Below, piece by piece: positions 8,941 through 18,490 of a stretch of DNA of 54,558 nucleotides. Every line of letters begins with the position of its first letter. The first letter of the stretch is position 1. The stretch lies in assembly GCA_938007965.1 (NCBI GenBank), contig CALLMH010000028.1, positions 1-54,558 of the forward strand. Reading direction: 5' to 3'. The stretch comes from an uncultured Saprospiraceae bacterium. Its GTDB lineage: Bacteria > Bacteroidota > Bacteroidia > Chitinophagales > Saprospiraceae. Position numbers and translations under genes: made by a program. The notes under the pieces were generated by a model. The model was given only the letters and a program-made list of their open reading frames with translations. It made no database searches and was not told where the DNA came from.

Positions 8941-9732
8941 ATGCGAAGTATTTGGAAAGGACACATCAGATTCTCTCTAGTCACAATTCCGATACAGATA
9001 TTCAATGCTGTCGAGAAAGGCAATGACATCAGCTTCAAACAACTCCATAGCGAGGATAATGGGCGTATTTCATATAAGAAAATCTGTACTGTCTGTGATG
9101 AAGAGGTGCCATATGGAGATATTGCTAAAGGTTATGAATATGAGCCTGATCAATACGTAGTATTCAAGAAAGAAGAGTTTGCTTCGATCAAGCTCAAGAG
9201 CAATAGAGCTATAGATGTGGACGCATTTGTAGATGTAGATGAAGTACATCCTTCTAGATTTGAAGCGGTATATTATGTGGGCCCCAATGGAGATATCGCG
9301 ATTCAGACGTTTAACCTATTCCGAAAAGCACTGCTCAAGACGAATAAAGCTGGGGTAGGCAGGATTATCCTCAGAGATAGAGAAGATGTCGTACTTATTA
9401 CGGCACAAGGCAATGGGTTGATCATGTATAAACTAAGATATCCTTATGAGATCCGACATATGAAAGATGTACCCGACCTTGAAGATTCTGATGTGGATGA
9501 GACGCAGTTGAAATTGGCGGAGACGTTGATTGCTTCTCTGGATAAACCATTCACTGAAATAGACTTTGAAGACAGGTATAGAGATGCATTACTGGAGCTG
9601 GTAGAAGATAAAGTAGCGGGTAAGGAGATTGTGTCAATATCCGAAGAAGCGGAGTCTGCTCCTGTAGTGGATATCATGGATGCATTGAAGAAGAGTATCG
9701 AAGATGCTAAACAGCTCAAAGAAGCGAAGTAA
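8941..9732 (+). CDS. ku: Ku protein, non-homologous end joining
   Basis: Bacterial Ku: a homodimeric ring that binds DNA double-strand ends and recruits the ligase LigD. 263 residues, typical for the family. The start MRSIWKGHIRFSLVTIPI is the canonical Ku N-terminus, which fixes the start at ATG 8941; an in-frame upstream ATG at 8902 adds 13 unrelated residues. Core elements visible are the CTVCDEEVPYGDIAKGYEY segment with its cysteine pair, EFASIKLKSNRAIDVDAFVDVDEV, and a C-terminal helical arm. It shares one base (TAATG) with the following EEP-nuclease gene, so they are translationally coupled. No ligD is in the window. A 12-bp palindrome lies upstream. Confidence 0.95.
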   Translation: MRSIWKGHIRFSLVTIPIQIFNAVEKGNDISFKQLHSEDNGRISYKKICTVCDEEVPYGDIAKGYEYEPDQYVVFKKEEFASIKLKSNRAIDVDAFVDVDEVHPSRFEAVYYVGPNGDIAIQTFNLFRKALLKTNKAGVGRIILRDREDVVLITAQGNGLIMYKLRYPYEIRHMKDVPDLEDSDVDETQLKLAETLIASLDKPFTEIDFEDRYRDALLELVEDKVAGKEIVSISEEAESAPVVDIMDALKKSIEDAKQLKEAK

Positions 9733-10424
9733 TGATTAAATTATGCTCATGGAATATACAGGCTGGGGGAGGTAGTCGAGTGCTTCCGATCATAAAGGCC
9801 ATCGCCAAATCAAAATCTAATATCGTAGCCTTGAGTGAATTCAGAAATAATGATTCTGGCAATTTGTTACGCAATTATCTATTGAGGTATGGGTATAGGT
9901 ATCAAGCTGTAACTCACTCATCGAGAAATGATAACAGTGTATTGATTGCATCATTACTTCCATTTAACTCTGAGATTTATCCATCGTCAGATCCACAGTA
10001 TTCAGGTAATATTGTTGCCGCTCACTTTTCAGCATTCTCGGTGTTAGGCGTATATCTACCTCACAAAAAAAAGCATCAACTTTTAGAATTCATTACAAAA
10101 TTATCAAGTGATCATACGAGCCCGTTTATCATATGTGGTGATTATAATACCGGAGTAAATTATGTAGACCAAAAAGGGAAGTCATTTTGGTATACTGACC
10201 AACTAAGTAAGCTTAAGAAAGCTGGACAAAAAGATGCATTCCGATTGGTAAATGGAGAAGTGGAGGAATATTCTTGGTATTCGCACGAAAAGAATGGATA
10301 CAGATATGACCATACTTATGTGGATGAGAGTCTAGCGCCTATCGTGACCAATTGTTATTATAACCATCAATGGAGGATTGATAAGTTGAGTGATCATAGT
10401 CCTATGTTTTTGGAGCTAGGGTAA
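9732..10424 (+). CDS. Endonuclease/exonuclease/phosphatase-family nuclease coupled to Ku
   Basis: 230-residue cytosolic protein (no signal peptide) of the EEP superfamily, which includes exonuclease III/AP endonucleases and sphingomyelinases. Motifs in order: N-terminal CSWNIQAGG (metal-binding Asn), an ALSEF segment holding the metal-ligand Glu, ICGDYNTG (catalytic Asp-x-Asn) near residue 136, and C-terminal LSDHSPMF (catalytic Asp-His). Its ATG overlaps the Ku stop codon by one base, so it is almost certainly co-expressed with Ku. I infer a role in trimming or processing DNA ends; a substrate cannot be read from the sequence. Confidence 0.82.
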   Translation: MIKLCSWNIQAGGGSRVLPIIKAIAKSKSNIVALSEFRNNDSGNLLRNYLLRYGYRYQAVTHSSRNDNSVLIASLLPFNSEIYPSSDPQYSGNIVAAHFSAFSVLGVYLPHKKKHQLLEFITKLSSDHTSPFIICGDYNTGVNYVDQKGKSFWYTDQLSKLKKAGQKDAFRLVNGEVEEYSWYSHEKNGYRYDHTYVDESLAPIVTNCYYNHQWRIDKLSDHSPMFLELG

Positions 10425-10797
10425 GTTGTTCTAGTAGGTGTCTAGTTTGTGTTATCACTCCGTTTACAAATTAGGCATGAAATAACTTTTTTAAATCCAA
10501 TACGTTTATTAGGAGGATAAAGAAATAAGCGATAGTTTAATCGCATTTCTTTCAATTATTGATTAATATATTTGAACAATTCTGTCTTAAATATCATTTT
10601 GTATCGGCTGGCATTAAATAATAAATACTGTACTGTTTGACTTTTCTGCGTAGCGCCTATTTGGTTTTTCAAAGAATAACTATCATTGTGCTTCGTATTA
10701 AAACACAATATTTAATGAAAATCATTACAATTATTAAAATTGAGATCAAGTATAATGGGACTTCTTAAAGTTTCAAAAGCTTATAAATATAAACGAA
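10425..10797. other. Intergenic stretch, about 370 bases
   Basis: AT-rich sequence between the nuclease gene and the barrel gene. No gene, terminator or promoter box that I can support. In-frame stop codons end just upstream of the barrel gene's TTG start. Confidence 0.5.
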
Positions 10798-11949
10798 TTG
10801 AATAGAATACTTCAGATAAATTTTATAATCCTATTTTTACTTATTTCATCAGGGATACAAGCTCAAGCATTTGAAAATCTAGTTGAGTTTCTAACAGTAC
10901 ATCCCAATAAGAAAACTGTAGCATTAGATAGCACTGCATATCCTGCTAAACTTATCTTTACGCCTGTAGTTTCTTATGCTCCTGAGACGAACCTTAGCTT
11001 TGGACTTGGCATGAAAGGACTATTTAAGTTAAATGGTTCCGGAGATGAGACTAGAACGTCAAATATTCCACTTACCGTACAATATTCTGTTGAGAATAAG
11101 TATCTATTTTTCTCGGGATTTGATATCTTCTGGCCTCAAGAACGATATGTTCTAACTGGAAATGTACGGGTTCAATCATTTCCAAGTCTTTTCTTCGGTG
11201 TCGGACAAGACTCCCCAAAGTCTAATCAAGAGGAATTTGGGTTCAGTAGATTGTTAGTAGAACCGATTTTCCTTAAAAATATGTTTATTCCTTATCTCTA
11301 CTTTGGTGGAGGTCTTCGATGTAATCGCATCAGTAACGTCGATTTTATTTCTGATGGATTGTTGGCTAATTCTTTACAAACTGGGGCATTGGGCTCTACT
11401 TCTGTAGGTGGACAATTAGCGGCTATATACGATAGCAGAGATAACTTATTGAATGCTAAAAATGGTGTTTATCTTAGACTTACACATGGTTTTTATGGTA
11501 AGCTACTGGGGGGAACTCATGATTTTGAATTGACGAGATTAGATATGAGATACTACACTCAGCCGTTCAAAAAATCTAATAGTGTACTGGCATTTCAATT
11601 TACAATGCATTTCAGTCATGGTGACACTCCGCTTCAAGAGCTTGGTCGACTTGGAGGAAGTGAATCACTCAGAGGATATTTTGAAGGTAGATATACGGAT
11701 CGTAATTTGTTCGTAACTCAGGTAGAATGGCGTCAGAAAATTAGTCGTCTGTGGGGAGTGACAGCTTTTACAGGCGTAGGCAGTGTCGCTTCTAGTATTG
11801 GTCAATTTGATATATCATCTCTCCGACCTGCAGTAGGAGTAGGTGTTAGATTCTTGATTGATCCCGAAGAAGACTTAAACCTCAGATTAGATTTCGGTGC
11901 AGGTCAGGAGAAAATTAATTATTACTTCAAAATTGCTGAAGCGTTCTAA
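10798..11949 (+). CDS. BamA/surface-antigen-like outer membrane beta-barrel protein
   Basis: 383 residues: a signal peptide (IILFLLISSGIQAQA, ending near residue 24) and a 16-strand-type Omp85 C-terminal barrel without visible POTRA domains. Family hallmarks are GGQLAAIYDSRDN (conserved DSRDN), LGGSESLRGYFEGRYTD (equivalent of the VRGF/Y substrate loop) and a final strand ending in F. The start is TTG at 10798, because an in-frame stop lies at 10753 and no ATG precedes the signal peptide. Such short barrels are usually called surface antigen (D15) proteins; the transported or stored ligand is unknown. It is monocistronic. Confidence 0.8.
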   Translation: MNRILQINFIILFLLISSGIQAQAFENLVEFLTVHPNKKTVALDSTAYPAKLIFTPVVSYAPETNLSFGLGMKGLFKLNGSGDETRTSNIPLTVQYSVENKYLFFSGFDIFWPQERYVLTGNVRVQSFPSLFFGVGQDSPKSNQEEFGFSRLLVEPIFLKNMFIPYLYFGGGLRCNRISNVDFISDGLLANSLQTGALGSTSVGGQLAAIYDSRDNLLNAKNGVYLRLTHGFYGKLLGGTHDFELTRLDMRYYTQPFKKSNSVLAFQFTMHFSHGDTPLQELGRLGGSESLRGYFEGRYTDRNLFVTQVEWRQKISRLWGVTAFTGVGSVASSIGQFDISSLRPAVGVGVRFLIDPEEDLNLRLDFGAGQEKINYYFKIAEAF

Positions 11950-12249
11950 TTAATAAATACCTAAAAATGGAAGATGATATAGCCTTAGTTAGATCTATAT
12001 AGCGTATATCCTATTTTGATTCTCTTTCGTTCGTTTCTAGTATTTAAGATTCTTAGTTTTTATCTTATCCCCAGTCATGTCTACCGACGATCTAGCAATT
12101 CAGGCTCGACCAATTAAGCAAAATTTAGATCGAACCATAAGTTCTGAATATCAAAAAACGATGTTGTGAAATACCCTTGCATACAGAACACTATATTTAT
12201 ACAACTTCTTTGACTACATTTGCGTTTGATTATCTTCAATAAAGATCAA
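11950..12249. other. Intergenic region upstream of the PorP/SprF gene
   Basis: About 300 AT-rich bases without a gene. Its only supported element is the TAnnTTTG-like box at 12215-12222. Confidence 0.45.
12215..12222 (+). promoter_or_regulatory. TAnnTTTG -7 promoter-like box before PorP/SprF
   Basis: TACATTTG lies 28 bases before ATG 12250, a suitable distance for a Bacteroidota promoter. I do not see a TTG element 19 or so bases further upstream. Confidence 0.45.
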
Positions 12250-13326
12250 ATGAAAATTAGCTATATATATTCAAGGTTGTTTTTCTTAGTACTTACAGCG
12301 ATTTGCACATTGCCATTTACAAGTTATGGGCAGGATCCTCACTTCTCTCAATTCTATGCCAGTCCATTAAATCTGAACCCTGCATTAGCGGGGACGGCAG
12401 CGGGAAACTATAGAGTATCCGTAAATTACCGAGACCAATGGAGAGGTGCACTGGATAATCCTCTAAAGACATTCGGAGCTTCAGGAGACTTGAAGCATAT
12501 GATGAATGATAGACAAAATAGACCCGATATACTGGCTGGAGGATTCATGTTTTTTTCAGATCAGGTAAGTGACTTCGATTTGAATACCAATCAGATCGCA
12601 CTTGTAGGCGCTTATCATAAATCTCTAAGTCAAAATTATGACAACTACATAGGCATAGGAGTTCAATTCGGACTCAATCAAAAAAGTATAAACTACGAAG
12701 ATCTATTTTTCCAAGACCAGTTCAATGCCATTGATGGTTTTGATCTGCAGACTGGAGAGTTACTACCGGCTAATAACTTTGCTTTTCTTGATTTTGTAGT
12801 TGGACTGAATTACTCTACCGCGCCTAGGAAGGGAGTAAAATACTATGGTGGTGTATCATTTGCACATCTGTCTTCTCCTAATATTAGTTTCTACAGAAGT
12901 GATGAAAGTCCGAATCCGGATTTAATCAAAGAGAATAAGCTCCATAGAAAACTCTCGACATATGTAGGTGCTAGCCTCCAGACTACTCAGGCATTAGAGG
13001 TACAACCAAGAGCACTTTTGCTTTTGCAAGGTCCACATATGGAGGTTAATCTGGGGACCAACTTTAGGCATAAAATTACAGAACGAGGAGGAACATATCT
13101 CCATTTCGGACCGTGGTTGAGATTATCTAGAGATGAGGAGAGTGTAGGTGTCGAGTCTCTCGTCTTTTCAGTAGGATATGAAATAGAAAATTTCATGCTC
13201 GGTATTAGCTACGATCATAGTGTCAGCGATCTAGTAAATGATAGAAAAGGATTGAATGCGTTAGAGATCAGTATATCTTATCTAGGAGAAGTTGATAATA
13301 ATGATGGTTTTTGTCCCACTTTCTAA
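12250..13326 (+). CDS. PorP/SprF-family type IX secretion membrane protein
   Basis: 358-residue outer-membrane barrel protein of the PorP/SprF family, which anchors type IX secretion substrates or works with gliding and adhesin modules in Bacteroidota. A signal peptide ends near FTSYGQ, followed at once by the family hallmark DPHFSQFYASPLNLNPALAG and later by VNYRDQW. I start at ATG 12250 (MKISYIYS), not the in-frame TTG at 12220, because the signal peptide then has normal length and a promoter-like box ends at 12222. It stands alone rather than in a porKLMN or large-adhesin operon, so it is probably an accessory paralogue. It converges with the subtilase gene, with only a 20-base gap. Confidence 0.92.
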   Translation: MKISYIYSRLFFLVLTAICTLPFTSYGQDPHFSQFYASPLNLNPALAGTAAGNYRVSVNYRDQWRGALDNPLKTFGASGDLKHMMNDRQNRPDILAGGFMFFSDQVSDFDLNTNQIALVGAYHKSLSQNYDNYIGIGVQFGLNQKSINYEDLFFQDQFNAIDGFDLQTGELLPANNFAFLDFVVGLNYSTAPRKGVKYYGGVSFAHLSSPNISFYRSDESPNPDLIKENKLHRKLSTYVGASLQTTQALEVQPRALLLLQGPHMEVNLGTNFRHKITERGGTYLHFGPWLRLSRDEESVGVESLVFSVGYEIENFMLGISYDHSVSDLVNDRKGLNALEISISYLGEVDNNDGFCPTF

Positions 13327-13346
13327 TCACATAAACCGACCCATGA

Positions 13347-14849
13347 TCATTTCATTGATCTTATTGCTTTTGTAGGATTTATCATTCTACCAGTCAGATG
13401 GTTGGCTTTGGTGTTTGTCCCTGTTTTGTCTAGTATATCGAAAGCTTGTTTGGTCGTTAGTTGGGGATTGAGTGATTTCATGACAGCAACTAAACCAGAT
13501 ACATGAGGTGCTGCCATACTAGTTCCATCCAATGTTGCATATTTTCCACCTTTCCATGGAGAAGGGATACTTGTGCCTGGCGCCGCTATTCCATAATTAG
13601 TATTGGTGATATAATTGGAGAACTGAGCCTTATTGAGGCTTTTATCAAGTGCGGTTACTGTGATGACGATTTCAGAATTAGCTGGGACTATTTTTGAAGC
13701 ATCCCCTGCATTATTTCCAGCTGCAGCTATGATGATTACATTGCGATCTTCGGCATATTGGAGAGCTTCATTATAAGCTTCTTCCTTGATCTGATTAGAT
13801 CTACCACCCAATGACATAGATATCACATCCGCTCCTGCATCTACAGCTTCTATAATGCCTTCTACTATGCTCGCTTGAGTTCCGTATCCGAATTTGTTCA
13901 TCACCTTGACACTGCTTACAGTTACCCACTGATTGCCAGGAGACATAGATGCTATCCCTTTTCCATTATTAGATATTGCTGAGGCGACGCCAGCACAATG
14001 CGTACCGTGACCATTTTCATCAGATTCATTGGCGTTTACATCATTTGATTTGTGTCGTTGGAAGTTAGTACCTATATCTTCATGTTTAGGATTGACTCCG
14101 CTATCCAAAATGAATAACTTCGCTGTTTTGACTGGTTGGTATTTTGATTTTTCGAATAGCGGATAATAATCTTGCATATTTAAGGCTTCCATATTCCATT
14201 GAGTATCCGCCATAGGATCATTTACAGAATTAGAGAAGTTTGTTTTTTCATTTTTCAGCGTACTAGCGATTGGTTCAAGTTTTAATATTTCATTTGGTTC
14301 TATCCAATCAACTCCAGACAATTGTGTTATTTCGCTTATCGCTAAATTTATATCGTATGCATCATTTATGTTTACAGTATGGAAGTCATCTATTTGAGTA
14401 GTTTCAGCTTCTTTTGGCTTTAGGAGTGGATTGACACCTTCTATGAATGAAAAATTCCGTAATTCAGAAATAACCTCAGACGATCGATCGTGATCTAGTT
14501 TAATAATCAACTCCGCTTTTGTATCCATTTTTATATCCCGATTGATTGTAGAGTGCGGATTTGTAACATATAAGTTGAGACCTGCGACCGACATTATGAC
14601 TGCGCCTATTTGAGCTATTTTGTTTTTACTTAATGATATAAGAATGAATCCCAATAATGACAATCCCAAAAGAACAATAAACCCTTCCAGCATTTTAGCA
14701 TCTATTCTATTGGAAGAGTTTAAAATGGAAAACACCCAAAAAGCAAAGGAAGCCATGAATGAAAAACCCAATATTGGACTCAGGGACTTGTGCTTTTTGA
14801 AAATATTCCAAAAGCCGAATGTGAAGATAAGTATGTTGTATAATATCAT
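13347..14849 (-). CDS. S8 subtilisin-like serine protease with polytopic membrane N-terminus
   Basis: 500 residues. The catalytic domain carries the full triad: D249 in FILDSGVN, H281 in GHGTHCAG and S444 in DGTSMAAPH; the oxyanion Asn lies in AAAGNNAG. Ahead of it residues 1-100 form about four hydrophobic segments (roughly 1-16, 26-45, 55-74, 80-96), then a fervidolysin-type inhibitor-like region at about 110-190 (KAELIIKLD, GVDWIEPNE). The protease should be tethered to the inner membrane, most plausibly with the catalytic domain in the periplasm. No type IX sorting tail is present. Polytopic N-termini are unusual for subtilases. Role unknown. Confidence 0.88.
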   Translation of the reverse strand: MILYNILIFTFGFWNIFKKHKSLSPILGFSFMASFAFWVFSILNSSNRIDAKMLEGFIVLLGLSLLGFILISLSKNKIAQIGAVIMSVAGLNLYVTNPHSTINRDIKMDTKAELIIKLDHDRSSEVISELRNFSFIEGVNPLLKPKEAETTQIDDFHTVNINDAYDINLAISEITQLSGVDWIEPNEILKLEPIASTLKNEKTNFSNSVNDPMADTQWNMEALNMQDYYPLFEKSKYQPVKTAKLFILDSGVNPKHEDIGTNFQRHKSNDVNANESDENGHGTHCAGVASAISNNGKGIASMSPGNQWVTVSSVKVMNKFGYGTQASIVEGIIEAVDAGADVISMSLGGRSNQIKEEAYNEALQYAEDRNVIIIAAAGNNAGDASKIVPANSEIVITVTALDKSLNKAQFSNYITNTNYGIAAPGTSIPSPWKGGKYATLDGTSMAAPHVSGLVAVMKSLNPQLTTKQAFDILDKTGTNTKANHLTGRMINPTKAIRSMK

Positions 14850-15352
14850 AATCGTAACTTATAAACATCATTTAATCTCTTCTATCATGGGCTAGGTGAT
14901 GTTCTATAATATAGACACCAAAATTAAAGGATGGTTACTTATTATATGTTACTTTATAGATGAGAATATCATTTTTCACTATGAATAGTCGGCAAAATTC
15001 CTAATTTGGTGTGTTATGGTTGATAGCATAAAGTCCAAAGTAGAAAAAGAAGTAATTAAAATAAACAGTGTAAAAATGATTGGTTAGTACTCTGTATGAT
15101 CAAACACCATTTATAATTTGATATTAAGAGGAGTCCCATTTTGGAGGTTTATAACCATGGTCGAAGTCTTTGTTGGGTTTTCAAGAGGATATAGTGAACA
15201 ATAAAGTATATATGACTCTTTGGTGTCTATAACAATCTTGCAACTCTGAATCTACCGAATGGCGAACCAACAGGTCATGGAGCTTAGAGCGGTGTAATTA
15301 ATAGTAGAGGATTGTCATGGCATGTCATCCGGCAGTAAAAAATATAAACAAA
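14850..15352. other. Divergent spacer of about 500 bases without a supported gene
   Basis: Lies between the minus-strand subtilase and the plus-strand Rieske-GltS gene. A few short ORFs occur (for example 15016-15087, 23 codons), but nothing distinguishes them from chance. No clear promoter box or hairpin was found. Confidence 0.45.
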
Positions 15353-16967
15353 ATGAGAAAAATTAAACTACTAGAATATTCTGAATTAGAAAACAGGAAG
15401 CCAGTTGGAAAACAGGTAAATGGGTTGGACTTAGTAATTATTAAATACGAAAACAATCTCTCTGTTTTGTATGGTAGATGTCTGCATAGAGGTGCCTTGA
15501 TGGCAGATGGTCATATTGATGGAGATAATATCATATGCGGTGTACACGATTGGGATTTTCGAATCGATACTGGTGTGAGTGAGTATGATAATAATGAGGC
15601 CTTACACAAGTTTCATTCTGAAATCGAAGATGGATATGTACTTGTAGATGAGGAAGAAATCAATAAATATCTAAACGAGCATCCTCAACCTTTCAACAGG
15701 GATGAATACTTAGGTCAGTATGCTGACACAAATCCTCAAGACACCGAACCTTACAATTCTTACATTAAAGAATTAGCAAAAAACGGCTTGAAAAATTGGG
15801 GGCATCACGGGCCTTCTGCCTCAATGGGAGTCGATAGAAACACCTTACCTAAATGGGAAGATATTCAGTTTTTGCCAGCACAGCTAGCATCTCGGCCACT
15901 CTTAGATGACCAAGAGGTAAGCACTAAAGTGGTAATTGGTAGATCAGCGAACAAGCCCTTAGAATTAGCGATACCAGTATTTGTTTCTGACATGAGTTTT
16001 GGGTCACTCTCCAAGGAAGCTAAAGTCGCTTTATCAATTGGTGCAGAGTTATCTGGCACTGGCATTTGTAGTGGTGAAGGCGGTATGCTGCCAGAAGAAC
16101 AAGCGAATAACTCTAGATACTTTTATGAATTAGCATCCGGTAAATTCGGCTTTTCGTGGGATAAGGTAAAGAAGGCGCAAGCATTCCATTTCAAAGGTGG
16201 ACAAGGAGCAAAAACAGGAACAGGAGGGCACTTGCCAGGAAATAAGGTAACAGAAGAAATTGCAGAAGTAAGAGACTTGAAGGCTGGTGAAAGTGCAATA
16301 ACCCTCAGCTGCTTTTCCTGACCTAATTACAGCAAAAGATTTTGCAGAGATTGCAAACGAGGTAAGATCTAAAACAGGAGGGATCCCCATTGGCTTCAAA
16401 ATAGCGGCAAGTCATATAGAGGCAGATATCGACTTCGCAATCGACGTTGGTGTTGATTATATTATCCTTGATGGTAGAGGTGGAGGTACTGGCTCTGCGC
16501 CAACGATATTAAGAGATAATATTAATGTGCCGACTATTCCAGCACTTGCAAGGGCAAGAAAACATTTGGATAATAAAGGTGCAGATCATATTACTCTCAT
16601 CATAACAGGCGGTCTTAGAGTAGCAGAAGATTTTGCAAAGGCTATGATGCTCGGTGCTGACGCTATTGCAGTTTCTAACTCTGCCTTACAGGCGATCGGA
16701 TGTTTAGGAATGAGAGCATGTGATTCAAATAACTGCCCTGTAGGAATCGCAACTCAAAAAAATCACTTGAGACAAAGATTGATTATTGAAGCATCTGCAA
16801 ATCAGCTCCACAATTTTTTTGATGCCACCAATGAATTAATCAAAGTAGTAGCAAGAGCATGTGGACATGATGACATTTCAAAATTTAACCAGAATGATCT
16901 TTCAACATTCAAGCTAGATATTCATAGGTTGACTGGTGTGAAATATGCTGGAATTTCAACAAATTGA
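15353..16967 (+). pseudogene. Rieske domain-glutamate synthase (GltS FMN-domain) fusion, frameshifted
   Basis: An N-terminal Rieske [2Fe-2S] domain (residues about 1-105: C-L-H-R-G and C-G-V-H-D-W ligands) is joined to the FMN/3Fe-4S synthase domain of glutamate synthase, with PVFVSDMSFGSLS, the GEGGM loop, FKGGQGAKTGTGGHLPG, DGRGGGTGSAP and the cluster motif C-x5-C-x4-C (CLGMRACDSNNC). The first frame stops at 16319-16321 after GESAIT, but the homologous sequence continues uninterrupted in the +1 frame (AFPDLITAKDFAEI) to TAA-like end at 16967. One extra base in the ACCCT at 16301-16305 explains it; removing one C restores a 537-residue protein. It may be a real inactivating mutation or an assembly error. 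Start chosen at ATG 15353, where Rieske homology begins. Confidence 0.82.
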
Positions 16968-17436
16968 AAATCTAGAGACAATCTTTTATCGAGTAGTTTA
17001 CATCGACTAGAGTTGCTAGCCCAAGATGCCTAACAATGCTACAGTCTAATATATGATCTCACATTGCTTCACACACGCTGGTTTCGCTTCATAGATGTCT
17101 ACTAGAATTTCACCTTTGGAAGCATTCGCTTATAATCCTATAAGATGTAATTGCGTAGCTGATTTATTAATGACTTATCTACCTGCTTCGACCTTGGATT
17201 ACCAAACATAAGGCTAGATAAATAGACTTGAAAAAGCATGTATTTACTACATCACTCGCTTTTTGTAGCACTCAAAATATTTATTAATGAAGCACATCAT
17301 ATATATAAATAACCAAATAGCCTATCACACGACATCAATCAGATATAAATAAGCTGTCATTAACAAAGGATAGATTATAAAAATTTATATTTTTGTGACT
17401 TGGTTTAAAGATCATCAAAATAAATAGCGAAATAAT
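16968..17436. other. Intergenic stretch of about 470 bases
   Basis: AT-rich sequence with no supported gene. The only element near its end is the TAnnTTTG-like box before trxB (17388-17395). No terminator is visible after the frameshifted synthase. Confidence 0.45.
17388..17395 (+). promoter_or_regulatory. TAnnTTTG -7 promoter-like box before trxB
   Basis: TATTTTTG ends 41 bases before the trxB ATG. It matches TAnnTTTG; no convincing -33 TTG is seen. Confidence 0.38.
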
Positions 17437-18384
17437 ATGGAAAATAAAACACCAGAAAAAGTACATTGCCTCATCATCGGATCGGGACCAGCGGGTTATA
17501 CAGCAGCGATATATGCTGCAAGAGCCAATATGAAGCCAATATTATACACTGGTAAGGATCCTGGTGGACAACTCACAATCACTAATGATGTAGAAAATTA
17601 TCCGGGCTATCCAGATGGTGTGATGGGACCAGAGATGATGGAGCACTTCAAGAAACAGGCTGAAAGATTTGGCACCGAAGTCAGATATGAAATGATTGAG
17701 AAAGTTGATTTTAGCGGAGATACGCATCGGGTTTGGTCAGAGACAGGTCATGAAATCGAAGCGGATGCTATAATCATATCTACTGGAGCAAGTGCTAAGT
17801 GGTTGGGATTAGAGTCAGAAACCAGATTGATGAATAAAGGTGTATCGGCTTGTGCTGTATGCGATGGATTCTTTTTCAGAGGAAAAGAAGTGATCATAGT
17901 AGGTGCTGGAGATACAGCTGCGGAAGAAGCAACATACCTAGCTAAGCTGTGTACTAAAGTCCATATGCTAGTCCGAAGAGATGAAATGCGAGCCAGTAAG
18001 ATCATGCAGAAGAGAGTAATGGACGCAGAGAACATTGAGGTATACTGGAATACTGAGACAGTAGAAGTCCTGGGAGAAGATGAAGTAGTCGGAGCCAAAG
18101 TGAAAAATAACAAAACAGGCGAAGAAAGTATTATCAAAGCAAGTGCATTTTTCGTAGCGATTGGTCACAAACCTAATACGTGGATCTTCGAAGATTATCT
18201 TGATATGGACGAAGCTAAATATCTAGTAACGAAGCCTGATTCGACTAAGACTAATATAGAGGGTGTATTCGCGAGTGGAGATGCTCAAGATAATGTATAT
18301 AGACAAGCGGTTACCGCCGCTGGAACAGGATGTATGGCGGCACTAGATGCTGAAAGATATCTAGCTGCAAAAGGAATTATATAA
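17437..18384 (+). CDS. trxB: Thioredoxin-disulfide reductase
   Basis: NADPH-dependent flavoprotein that reduces thioredoxin in the cytosol. 315 residues, the normal length. FAD-binding GSGPAGYTAAIYAARA (about 15-30), the redox pair C139/C142 in CAVCDG, the NADPH-binding GAGDTAAEEATYL motif, and the C-terminal FAD motif EGVFASGDAQD are all intact. The window also holds several thioredoxin-fold exported proteins (3416-4572) that might ultimately draw electrons from this system, though only through a membrane relay. It precedes fbaA on the same strand by 106 bases; co-transcription is possible but not shown. Confidence 0.96.
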   Translation: MENKTPEKVHCLIIGSGPAGYTAAIYAARANMKPILYTGKDPGGQLTITNDVENYPGYPDGVMGPEMMEHFKKQAERFGTEVRYEMIEKVDFSGDTHRVWSETGHEIEADAIIISTGASAKWLGLESETRLMNKGVSACAVCDGFFFRGKEVIIVGAGDTAAEEATYLAKLCTKVHMLVRRDEMRASKIMQKRVMDAENIEVYWNTETVEVLGEDEVVGAKVKNNKTGEESIIKASAFFVAIGHKPNTWIFEDYLDMDEAKYLVTKPDSTKTNIEGVFASGDAQDNVYRQAVTAAGTGCMAALDAERYLAAKGII

Positions 18385-18490
18385 ATAGATTTTAGATAGA
18401 ACACCTAACCTATTTGAATCCAATGAAGAATTGTTTTTGACAAATTAATGGGCCTCTGATGAACGCCCTATAACCAACAAATTATTAAAA

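Noticed and set aside
12220-12249. TTG start of the PorP/SprF gene
   Set aside because: ATG 12250 gives a normal signal peptide, and the promoter-like box overlaps the TTG.
15016-15087. 23-codon ORF in the divergent spacer upstream of the Rieske-GltS gene
   Set aside because: Lys/Ile-rich sequence as expected from AT-rich DNA by chance; no supporting element.
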